Of a stretch of 64,000 nt of DNA, positions 25,801-37,800 are shown one piece after another; position 1 is the stretch's first letter, and the number at the start of each line of letters is the position of its first letter. Both the position numbers and the translations under genes were made by a program. Where the stretch lies: NCBI GenBank assembly GCA_038501625.1, contig JAZAYU010000006.1, positions 12,836,638-12,900,637 on the forward strand, given 5' to 3'. A model generated the notes under the pieces. The model was given only the letters and a program-made list of their open reading frames with translations. It did no database searches and was not told the origin of the DNA. This DNA comes from Corbicula japonica. Its lineage: Eukaryota > Mollusca > Bivalvia > Venerida > Cyrenidae.

Positions 25801-28800
25801 GTTAATTTTATCACAGTTAAAATATGCAATTAAAGGTTTTCAAACCCAGCAATCATCACAGTCCTTTGACATATCATAGAAGACATATAGTAACTTAGAA
25901 TAAAATTCAGGACCAACATTAAAGGAGATTAACATGTATTGTCATTTAGAAGTGTGTACCCATGAAAGCTAAAACGTTATTTCAAATGGGGTCCTTGGTA
26001 TTTATACGCAATGTCATTACATGTAAATACTAACATAATAAAATAAAATGAACAGAACTGATACAATGTTGGGATTTAAAGTTTAAAATTAATTTTGTCA
26101 TTTTTAAAGAAAAAAACACATTCATGTCTGCAAACTTTATAAGGAATCCAGGAAATTCCAAATGGAATTGCTCTATGCTTTTATGGAATTTGAACAATAC
26201 AATGCGGATATCACATGTATATGATTTATATTTCCAGTGAAACATTTTAAGATGCCTGATATGCCAATTTCCATTTTCAGATACATCATGAAGAATCTAA
26301 TGTACAAGTTAAAATCCTGTGCAATGAATTTTACATAGGCAGACTAAATACATAAAAAAAATTAAAACATTTTTTTCAAAATTTTAGGATTTCACATTGG
26401 CAGCTTTTTTGCACTCTGAATATTTCAGCAACATTAAAATATATATTTTTGCCTGTAAAATGCATATGAGGAATTTTCTTCACCTAACACAATATCTGTA
26501 TAATTATATCATAAAAGTTTTATTTTAAAAATGTGGGATGCAAAATATCTATGGTATTTTCTCTTTATTAATTCTATTTTTTTTTGTTTTCCTGTAAGGA
26601 GCAAAAACAACGATACTTTTAACCCTTTACTTGATATAAACGCATTTTTACGCATTTGCGACCAGTGTTAAGATCCAGATCAGCCGGCACATCATTTGTG
26701 GCTGTAAGACAGAATTTGTCTCAGTGTAATTTAATGATACCACATAGGTACGGCATATTCTGGAAAGGTTTTGGTATTTTGAATCAGCATATGTGCCGGC
26801 TGATCTGGATCAAAACTGTTCGCCCTAGCAATAAAGGTGTATCTATACAGGAAAGGGTTAAAAGAAAAAGTTTCAAGAAACAAATGATTTTCAGATTTTT
26901 AACTGAATCTCTTATTGCTGATGTAAGACTCTTCAAAAATAAATTCGGTAAAAATAACATTATTTAGATATTATCAATTATTGAACAATGATGTTTGCAC
27001 TTTTCCAAGGCAAATTAGCAAAAACTGCATCCTTTGAATTAATGAATCGTTAATCTGTCATCAATTGAAGCAAAAATGCTTCATTTAACAGGTGTGAACA
27101 AAGAATTAGAAATTGTTATGTCCACTGAATCATTCTTAATAACTATCTTTGACAAACGAAGCTCTGTCCAATCAAATTTGTTTAACATTTAGCTTGACGT
27201 TTGACTTTTCCCGGTTTATTGTGAAGAAAAAAGAACAGAACAAATGTGTAAATCATGAAAGAAAGGAGTTTTTTTGCCACAAAAAACCTGTACCAGGTCA
27301 TTAAGTAATGATATGTGTGGATGTATCTAAATGTGATTGACATGCAAGTAAGGACATTGATGTGAAAATGATGTATTTACCGAGTTGCGAGGCTGACATA
27401 TATTGTCGTGTAAACAGTGTATTGGTTACGTGGTATTTAAGAATAGTAAATTAGCGTCATGATGAGTTGTTTCTACAGGCTATGTGTCAGAATACGGCAA
27501 TATTCCATACACTAGACACTTGGCTAGCGTTCAAACCCTGACACAATTTAGTCGTGATACGTGATACATGGTTTTCTGGATGATCTTACTGGAGATGTGA
27601 AAAGCAATCTAAACAGTTTTACAATAAGTAGAGTAGATAAGTTAACCCTTTATATATGCATTTTATTGCATGTGCAACCAGTGTAGATTCAGATCAGCTG
27701 GCACATCCATGCTGTCTGATCTGGATCTACACTGGTTGCATATTAGTCTGAAATAATCTCATAAATCTAAAAGCAAGCAGTGTAGATCCTGATCAAATGG
27801 CACTGATGTGTATCTATAGATATAGATAGTTTAAGTTAGAAGATATGCTGTAATTGCTGTACTAAAATTTTCTAAATAAAAAAAAATATCCTCAAAATTA
27901 CAAGCCTTGCTACCATGTCCCTTGCTACCAGTGGTAGGTTTTTCTGTACCTTTGTGGGTGTAGTTACTGTTCAAGTAAAATGCATTGCATTGTATATCTT
28001 ACTTAAACTGTTACAACTGAAGAATCTCTACCAGATTCTCCACACAGTAAGCCTGCATAATATCCTGCCTTGGAAATCAGGAGATGGTGAGAGAGAACAT
28101 TGTGAATGAGTATTCTAAGCACTGAACTTAGTATTCAACAATGACCAGAATATTCAACAATTATCAGAAAAGTGTATTCAGCAATGATCACAGTATTTAG
28201 AAATGATCACAGTATTTAGCAATGATCAGCATATTCCATAATTACCAGATTGTTCATGAGTGAATAGAGTGTTCAGAAATGACCAGAATATTCAGCACAT
28301 ATTATAGCCTGGCACCTGGCTAGATGGTTCTATTTTAATAACTTTTAATAATAAGTTTTACAAATTTTTTGCTTTTATTTCAGCTCTTTCTTTTTCTGAT
28401 TTCTTTCAAACCATCTTAGTCTGGCTGAGATTGCTACATTCAATACAGAACCATGGGCACTGTAACCTTGAGAGGTTTTCCTAGGGAGACTTTTGTTTTT
28501 TAGCTCACCTGTCACATAGTGACAAGGTGAGCTTTTGTGATCGCAATTTGTCTGGCGTCCATCCGTCCGTCGTCCGTCCGTAAACTTTTAATTTAAACGA
28601 CATCTCCTCCGAAACCACTGGATGGATTTTAACCAAATTTGTCATGAAGCATCCTGGCACTGATGTCTACAAAAGATGTTCAAATCATGACCATAGGGTC
28701 AAGGTCACTGCTGCTAAAAATAGAAATTTAGTCTCTGCTCAATTTCTTGAGTTTGCTTTGGCCTATTGACTGCAAACTTGGTGTACGGGTAGCTTTATAA

Positions 28801-31800
28801 TATCAAAAGGCAGCTTGGGTTTGCTACCCAGGTGTCTGTGATCAAAGTCAAGGTCACTGTTGCTAAAAATAGAAATTCAGTTTCCACTTAATTACTTGAG
28901 TTTGCTTAGGCCTACTGGCTCCAAAGTTGGTGTATGGGTAACTTATATCGAAGGCCAGCTTGGGTTTGCTACTCAGGTGTCTGTGGTCAAGGTCACTGTT
29001 GCTAAAAAAAGAAATTCAGTTTCCACTTAATTACTTGAGTTTGCTTTGGCCTATTGACTCCAAACTTGGTGTATTGGTAGCTTATATCAAGATGCAGCTT
29101 GGGATTACTACCCAGGTGTCTGATAAAGGTCAAGGTCACTGTTGTCAAAAATAGAAATTCAGTTTTCACTTAATATCTTGAGTTTGCTTTGGTCTATTGA
29201 CTCCAAACTTGGTGTTTGGGTAGCTTATATCAAGATGCAGCTTGGGATTGCTAACCAGATGTCTGTGATGAAGGTCAAGGTCACTGTTTCTAACTTAATA
29301 ACTTGAGTTTGCTTTGGCCTTTTGACACTAAACTTGGTGTATTGCTAGCTTATATTAAGAGGCAGCTTGGGGTTGCTACCCAGGTGTCTGTGATGAAGGT
29401 TGTCACTGTTGCTAAGAATAGAAATTCAGTTTCTGCTAAATAACTTGAGTTTGCTTTGACTTGTTGACTTCAAACTTGGAATATGGGTAACTTATATCAA
29501 GACGCAGCTTTGGATTGATACCCAGGTGTCTCTGATCAATGTCAAGGTTACTGTTGCTAAATTTAGTTTCCACTTAATAACTTAAGTATAGTACAGTATG
29601 TTATGTTACAGTAGAGTATTGTACTGTACTGTACCATACCATACTGTACTTAACTGTACAGTACTTCAATGTGTTCTGTTTTCCTTTCATTTCATGTATC
29701 TAAGAATCAGGTGAGCGATTTAGGGCCAATTGGCCCTCTTGTTTTTTTTAACATGTTCAAAAGATATTGCAAATAATATCACCCTTTATTTCTTTATCTT
29801 TTGAGATTTGAAATAATGTTAAAAATCTGGACAAAATTATAATCTTGGAAAAAGAGCACCTCAAATTATGCCAATAGGGTTCAGATTAGTTCAAAAAGTT
29901 GTGGATACTTTAAAAAATGAGCATTTTGAAACATAACTTATCCTTATAGTATTGATGTCATTTATTTATGTTCATGTATTTTGAGAAAAGAGTGAAAAAA
30001 TATTTTAATTAAAATGATGCATTATGTGCATATTTATGACAGCTAAAAAGTCTTACAAAATGAATTACCATTATGTATTTGCATAGTACAGTTAAATTTT
30101 CAAAATTCTTACTACAGCAAAACTGCAACAATAGTACATTTTATGACTCTTGCTTCATTTCTGTATAAGGTAACCTTTAGTAACTAGAATTTAATGGTAC
30201 AGTTTGTTTTATAAGTGCTTCAGAAATGGAGGTTTCAAACTGTAAATGTCACAAAACCGATTTAGACACATATATCATGCAAATGTTACTGCAACATGCC
30301 ATTGGCTTATGGATGTTTTTGCTGGGCTGAAACTTCCAACATTCAGGTGTCAGAATAAACACCTGTGTACAACTTCCCATTAATCACCTCCCTAAATGTT
30401 CATTTGTTTAATTACAATAGCCTCTAGGATTAACACTGTTTCATCTAACTGATGATGAATGTTAGAGGTTGATCATTTAAAATTACAAATATATCTAACA
30501 ACAAGATCTTCTTGTTTGCTTACGTAAAAGTTTGTTTAGAAGATGATTCAAACCGAATGCTTTAAGTAATGGTACCCAAGGAATTTCTGTCATTTTCAGT
30601 ACTTACTTTTGATTTTATCTGATGATAACCCTATACTTCATGAAATTTTATTATTTTTTTACATGGGCAAACAGTGTAGATCCAGATCAGCCAGCCTTAC
30701 ATGTCATCTGATCTTGATTTACACTATTCACTTCTTGAATCTTAAAGCCAACAGTTTAGATACTGATCAGATGGCACAGACATACATAGGATAACTGAAA
30801 TAGGCTGAAACTCGATTTTTGGCTGGAATTAGGGGCCCAAAAGTGGATTTTTGTTGATTTAAATTTCAGCATGTGTTTCGCAAAATTTGATGGAAACCTT
30901 TTAGTGAATTTTACAGTAAATTTATGGTGTTTTCAATTATTTTATTCATGATTCAATTCAGAACAATTTTCATAAACAATATATAAAACAAATGGTATAC
31001 AGCACATACAAACGTGTTAATTTTACATATGTAATATATATATATTATATATATATAAAACATATTTCTCCTCCCTATGTTGCAGCTGGGATAATAATAA
31101 ATTCTATTCCCAGGTTGCAGGCAAGTGTTTGACTGGTCCTCCATTGTTCAAAAATTGTTTCAGTATGCTTTGACAAACCGTTATGTGCAAGATAATGGCT
31201 CCAGATACAGAACTGTAATCAGCACATTTGGATTTTATTGTGGACCTTTTTTACCAAAAAACACAATATTGGGATTTCAGTCTTTGACATTGGGAAACAG
31301 GAGAATTTATATGTCGGGATTATGTTGGATCCCACCGGGATATCACATCTATGTGTCTTACTATAAACACAGACTAATACCGGTACTTAATGTTGAAACC
31401 TTCTTTTTTAATGTTGCAAGTTTTTTAAAGAGCTAAATTCATTCTCAATCTGACACAGTTCTTTGCTTACACTTGTTGGAAAATTACAGAGATTATTTCA
31501 AAATTTACAGAATTTCATGCTTTCTGAATTGAGATGCAGACACAAAGTTTCATTTAGGTTAACCATCATGCAGTCTTAAGCAACATTTGACTATTAACCA
31601 AACATACTTTAAAAAAATAGTTAATGAATGTAATTAGTAGATAATTATTAATTTGAATATAGTTGTATGCAGACAAACACTTGAAATTCTACATGCTTTT
31701 GCTTTATGCTAATTGCTGTATAACTCAAATGAACGAGGGATCATTTAATACTATATATAAAGATCATTCTGTTTACAATGCAAGCATTGAAACCAGTGCA

Positions 31801-34800
31801 CCTGAAAATTGTAGCTTACGACAGATGTGCATTTTAATAATCATTCTAAATGGATTCATGACATTACATTCTACTACTTCTTTTATGATCAGTTGAATGG
31901 ATGAAAGATGTAATGGGTTCTTGATTTTGAAGCTATCTGTTAAGTCGTGTGCCACCTTTGTTCTGTATTTTACTAATTACCCGAGATTATCATCTTAAAT
32001 GCTGTAAAGACTTTTCTTGCTCTTTCATGAAGTCCTATCTTTGTGAAATCTTGCATTTAACCCTAGAATTAAATGTTTTAGAACTTCTGGTTACAAAGTT
32101 ACACTAAATCAGCTAATTCTGATCTTGTAGGAGATTAGCTTAAACATGTGTTGGTTAAATTAACTCATCGGAGAAAAAACAGTGACTGTATTGTTAATTG
32201 ATGTTCAAATTAAAATGTGTATAAGTCGGTTTCCTCTTTGGGATATTGAAGGCAAATAGTAAAAGAGCTTTGTTAACAAGCTAATGTAAATCCCGGGTGA
32301 GGAGCATTAAAAACTTTTAAATAATAATGAGGGCTACAAATGTTTCACTGTTCAATAAAGTACTTATACTAGGGATGTATCCAGCAAGGCAAAGATTTTC
32401 TAGAAGGGTATGCTAGAGGCATGCTGCCCTGGACAAACTTACTTTTTTTGTTTAAATGTGATTTTTGGTCACTGCTATAATTTCCACTGAGGCAAGTGCC
32501 TCGGTGACCTGAATATGGTTCACAACAGCCATGAAATGGCACTTGATTGGAAATGCTGATATTACAATTCTTTATCATTACTAGTTGACTTACTCATCTT
32601 GATGCATGACAAATGTTCATTTCAGATGGTCGTATGGTATTGTGCTGTATGAGATAGCCACACTAGGTGGGACACCATACCCTTCCCTGTCCAACACTGA
32701 ACTTCTTCACGCTCTGAAACATGGGCACAGAATGGACAGACCAGACAACTGCTGCCAGCAAATGTAAGTTATGTGACCTGTGCCCAAACTGAGCATGGAA
32801 ACCAGTCTCAAATCACAAGGATCTGATTGGTTTCAAATCTCTGTTTTATAACCTTGGGACCAGTATATTTTCAGATTGACCTACACAAACTCTTCCAAAC
32901 CAACTTTAAACTTATATTTACATAATTATAGAGTTATAGTCCCACATAATGTGGTCAAGTTCAACAAATACAATTGTTCAACAAATACAATTTTCAAATA
33001 TGCAAATATAACCAAACACTACTTAATAATTGACTACAAACAACACACTCCTCATAGAAAAACTACTGCAGCAAATATTGCAACACATATCTCAGATGAC
33101 CATTGACTCAAACTTCACATTCAAAAAGCCACTGCAAACCAAATACTTCACTAACAAAAACTAATGAAAGCTTAATATTTCGCTTGCACAACAATTTCTT
33201 TTCATCCAAATATTTCACATACATAAACTACTGCATCACATATAAATATTATTGCAACACAATTTCCCATGCAAAACACCACTGAAGACCTTGTAATTCA
33301 AGCATCTGCAAACCAAAAATCTTCTCATTAAAAAATTTACTACAACTAAATATTCCAGATAGAATAACTACTGCAAGCCAAATGCTTTACATACAGACAC
33401 TACTACAAATTCAATCTTGACATACAAAAAGTTACTCTAAACCACATAGTTACTTTACATAAAAAAATCCAAACCAAATACTTCACATAAAAACAAATGC
33501 ATACCAATACTTTACTTTCAAAAACTTCTTCAAATGAAAAAATTGTTATTCAAAACCTACTGCAAGCAAGTATCTCTCATACAAAAAAAACGACAAATAA
33601 TTGTTATTCAAAAACTACTGCAAGCAAGTATCTCTCATACAAAAAAAACAAATACTTAACATTCAAAACTACTGCAAGCAAAACAACCACAACTTCTACC
33701 AAACATTCAAAAAACTACTGCAAGCAAGTATTTCTATACAAAAATGACAAATACTTAACATTCAAATCACACAGATAATATACAAAAAATAATGAAAAAC
33801 AATTACATCACATTTAAAAAACACTTCACATAATAAATTATGGAACACTTAAACAAATTTTATGTACAGAAACCAAATACATGTAATTTTCATTCCAAAA
33901 CTACTTCAACCAAAATTAAATATATTTCATACAAAAATAGTTCAAATCAAATAGTTTAATAACTACTTCAACCAAAAATTTTAGATGCAAAACTACTGCA
34001 AAACAATATTTCACATACTGAAAGTACTGCAAACCAAATACGAGGGTTGATCAAAAATAAACCGGATTATTTAAATAGCAAGTAGAATATTTCATCAGGA
34101 TAAATAAAAATACATATAACACTTCGCGGAATCAATCCGCTACAGAATACAGAAAACAGTTTTCAAAAACATTTACAAACAATGGAAATAGAGAGATTTG
34201 CGTGAGCATATGTCTGGTGTCACGGCGCACGGTAAGACGACACTGGTGACGTCGTTGACGTTGCGCGTTATTACAGCGTCTCGACTGTGACCGCGTTTCT
34301 GGGTCATAGAACCATAGCCAGGTTTTGTCCGTCGTTATGTTGTTACTGAGGAAGTCGTCCCCTTCTCGGTTCACTCTACGAAGGAAGGCTGTTGAAGCCT
34401 GCACGCGACGGACCATCTCCGTGTCTTTTAAGAGACGCGGGACCCAGCGCGCGTGCACCTAGTGTTAGTAATCAGGTATCGTTAAACTTAAAAAAAAATG
34501 CATTTCCGTTTTAGAAACATATAAAAAATAATATTCAGATAAAAATAAGTATTCACGATTAGCTAAATTGTTAAAACATGTATTTTTCATTATGAAAATG
34601 CATATTTTGCAAGGTTTGGAACGAAGATCGTCGATATCCTATGTTTCAATTATTCAAGACATCGTGTAATTGAAAAAAAAAGTGTTATTATAATAAAAAA
34701 ATCTTATCGTTCACATTTTCAAATCTCATGTAAGAAAAGTCTGCATGGTCCCGTAACTTACATCGAATTTTGCCATCAACGCCCTAACCGTTAAACGCAT

Positions 34801-37800
34801 GTCGTTTTCCTACGCATTCGCCATAAACGTCACTAACGTCGTTGTCTCGTTCTTCTTTCTCCCTCTTCCTTCTTTGTCGGTGATGCCTTCTCTAAAATAT
34901 TTGTGCCAATCAAAAACCACTGTTCGGCTTAGTGCATGCTTCCCGTGCATAGCTGCACTTTTTTCAAAAGTTTTAGACGGAGTGTCGCCTTGCTGCTGGC
35001 AAAAATTATTAATTGCCCGTATTTCAAGTTTTTCTGTTGACGCCATTTGTAACGCAATTTGCATTCAGCGTACGATATTAAAAATCCAATTGCTACCATA
35101 TGCGTTTATGCAATTACGTCATATTTTGCGATAACGTCAAAAAATAATGGCACGACGTTTTCGTGGATTTTTACGTATAAAACATGATTGGAAACAACAA
35201 TAAACAATTTTAAACTTCGGACGTAACAGAAAAATGATGCGCTGCGCCGTGATGGCGTTACCATGGTTTCTTAATTCGTGATTATGAATAGAAGTATGTG
35301 TTTTTCAAATAAAAAGTTGGATCAACTGTTTGCATATAAATTGGGATTTCTATTGGTGTAAAGATTTGATTGTTTGAAAGGAAACTTTTTATTTGAGAGC
35401 AAAAATCCGGTTTATTTTTGATCAACCCTCGTATATACAGTTACATACAAAAAAACTTCTGCAAACCAACCACTTTTCATACAAAAACTACTGCAACCAA
35501 ATTTTTCACTTACTACTTACATGAGCTACCACAGGCTAAATATTTTATGTAGAACTAAACTGCAACTAACTTTTAAAATGAAAAATAAATTAAGGCATGT
35601 CACTAAAATATTTTTGGTAGGGCCAAATGTTTGTGGCAGAACAAATTATTTTTTTAGTTATGCCCAAACATGTTGTTAACTTTGCAAGAAAGCTCTGTCA
35701 AAAACAAGAACAAGTTTGAATTGATAGGAATAACAACCCTTTGATCCTTAAAGATGCATTTAATGGCATATGCAAACAGCAAACATCCAGAGTAGATCCT
35801 GTTTAGATGGCACTAATATGCCAGCTGATCTGGATTTACACTGTTCATCCATGCAGTAAATGTGTACGTCAGGATTAAAGGGTTATATATTGTAAAAATA
35901 ATGCAGAAAGACAAACAAACTAACAACATGATTACAAGCGTTTGGACTGCACAGGTGTCAGGTGGGCAGTATGTAAGCAAACTAATACACAGTTTAAAGT
36001 TTGTTCTAAGTCATGACTGAGGAGATTATAGTCCCAATTATTTATGTAAACACTGCATTGTTTATGTATGTGCACCAGTTAACTGCTGTTTGCTACATAG
36101 TTTACTAATATAGTAGATGTTTTTGAAGTTTTCGTGTGTTCTTTATGTTTCACCTCTGTAAAAATTCTGTTCCTCTTTGAACTCCCACATAATTAAGCTC
36201 CTTTACAGTCTGAAGTTTACTAAATGTGATAATTAGTACTCATGCTGTATTTGTCAAAGCAGGCCTTCATTTTGTCATAATCATCTCGGTGAGTACATCA
36301 CACACTGTGTAATTGGTCTCGTTCTTGGGATGGGTACTTCCGTAACAATAGTTGATGAATTGAGACCACCTTAAAACTGTCTGTCCTAAATGTATGGTTG
36401 GTAAGTGATTTATGATTTTAAAACACAAAAATACTAAATTTTAAGTAAGGCACTTGATAGATAACAACTGTTTAAGCTAAATTCCATTTCAAAAGCTTTT
36501 AGGATGGGCTGTCAGCTCCTTGTGATAAAAAAGACCTTAGAAATAATGTTAAGATTCTAGAACAATTCTGTTGCATGTAAAACAAAATATTAAATGTCTA
36601 CATGTTATGTTCGGTTTGCATATTGCTTATTGCCCTGGTTTTGCCCTTTGTCTATTGTTTTTTTGTGACTTAGTCAAGCTGTCCATTGGTCATGCTTTTT
36701 GTGTGGCAATGTTCCAGATGTCCATTGGTCATGTTTTTGTGTGGCAATAGTCCAGCTGTCCATTGGTCATGCTTTTGTGTGGCAATAGTCCAGTTGTCCG
36801 TTGATGATGCTTTTGTGTGGGAAAGCTTTTTATTGTTGATGCCTTTGTTTGACAATAGTCCAGCTGTCCATTGGTCATTATTCTGTAAGGAAATAGTACA
36901 CATCTGTCCATTGTTGATGCCTTTGTGCGGCAATAGTCCAGCTGTTCATTGATGATTTCTTTGTTTGGCAATAGACCACCTGTCAATTGTTGGTGCCTTT
37001 GTGTTGCATTAGATCTCATGTTCATTGTTGATGTCTTTTTTACTATAGTCCAGCTGTCCATTAATCATTGTGTGTGGCATTAGTCCACCTGTGCATTTGT
37101 GTGGCAATAGTCCAGTTTTGTATTGCTGATGCCTTTGTGTTTCAATAGACAACCTGTTCATTGTTGATGCCTTTGCGTTGCAATAGTCCACCTGTTCATT
37201 GTTGATGTTATTGTGTTGCAATAGACCACCTGTTTGTTGTTGATGGCATTGTGTTGCAATGACCACCTGTTCATTGTTCATGCCTTTGGGTTTCAATAGA
37301 CCACTTGTTCATTGTTCATGTCTTTGTGTTTCAATAGACCACTGTTCATTTTTCATGCCTTTGTGTTGTAATTGTTCAGCTGTCCATTGGTTATGTTTTT
37401 TTGTGTCAATAGTCCACTTGTTCAGTTGATGATTTTGTGTTGCAATTGACCACCGGTTCATTGTTTGTGCCTTTGTGTTGCAATAGACCACCTGTTCATT
37501 GTTCATGCTTTTATGTTGCAATAGTCCAACTGTCCATTGTTCCTCCTTTTATGTTGCAATAGTCCAGCTGTTCATTGTTCCTCATTTTATGTTGCAATAG
37601 TCCAGCTGTCCATTGGTCCGTCTTTTATGTTGCAATAGTCCAGCTGTCCATTGTTTCACCTTTTATGTTGCAATAGTCAAGCTGTTCATTGTTCCTCCTT
37701 TTATGTTGCAATAGTCCAGATGTTCATTGTTCCTCCTTTAATGTTGCAATAGTCCAGCTGTTCATTGTTCCTCCATTTATGTTGCAATACTACAGCTGTT

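Larger units (their letters stand above)
34041..35431 (-). mobile_element. Mariner-like transposon with perfect 28-bp inverted ends
   Basis: The element begins CGAGGGTTGATCAAAAATAA and ends with the exact complement. The ends match over 28 bp (34041-34068, 35404-35431) and are flanked by TA (34039-34040, 35432-35433), the target used by Tc1/mariner transposons. It carries remnants of a transposase on the minus strand, with N- and C-terminal parts in separate frames and a lost middle. It is inactive as a coding element, but its intact ends could still be recognised by a related transposase. Confidence 0.92.
32880..35570. repeat. Degenerate satellite of about 32-bp units, split by a mariner
   Basis: Units of the form ACTACTGCAAACCAAATA then TTTCACATACAAAA recur, with strong drift, from about 32880 to 34040 and again from 35434 to about 35570. 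The two halves are one array interrupted by the element at 34041-35431. Locally (33540-33740) longer units containing TACTGCAAGCAAGTATCTCT are nearly identical, suggesting recent expansion there. Confidence 0.8.

Noticed and set aside
31125..31436. 103-codon open frame on the + strand in a large intron
   Set aside because: No recognisable family, no splice or codon-use support, and such lengths are expected by chance in AT-rich DNA of this size.
32880..34040. Possible CRISPR-like array because of regularly spaced similar units
   Set aside because: The units are contiguous and drift gradually, with no identical repeats and unique spacers, and the DNA is animal. It is a degenerate satellite.
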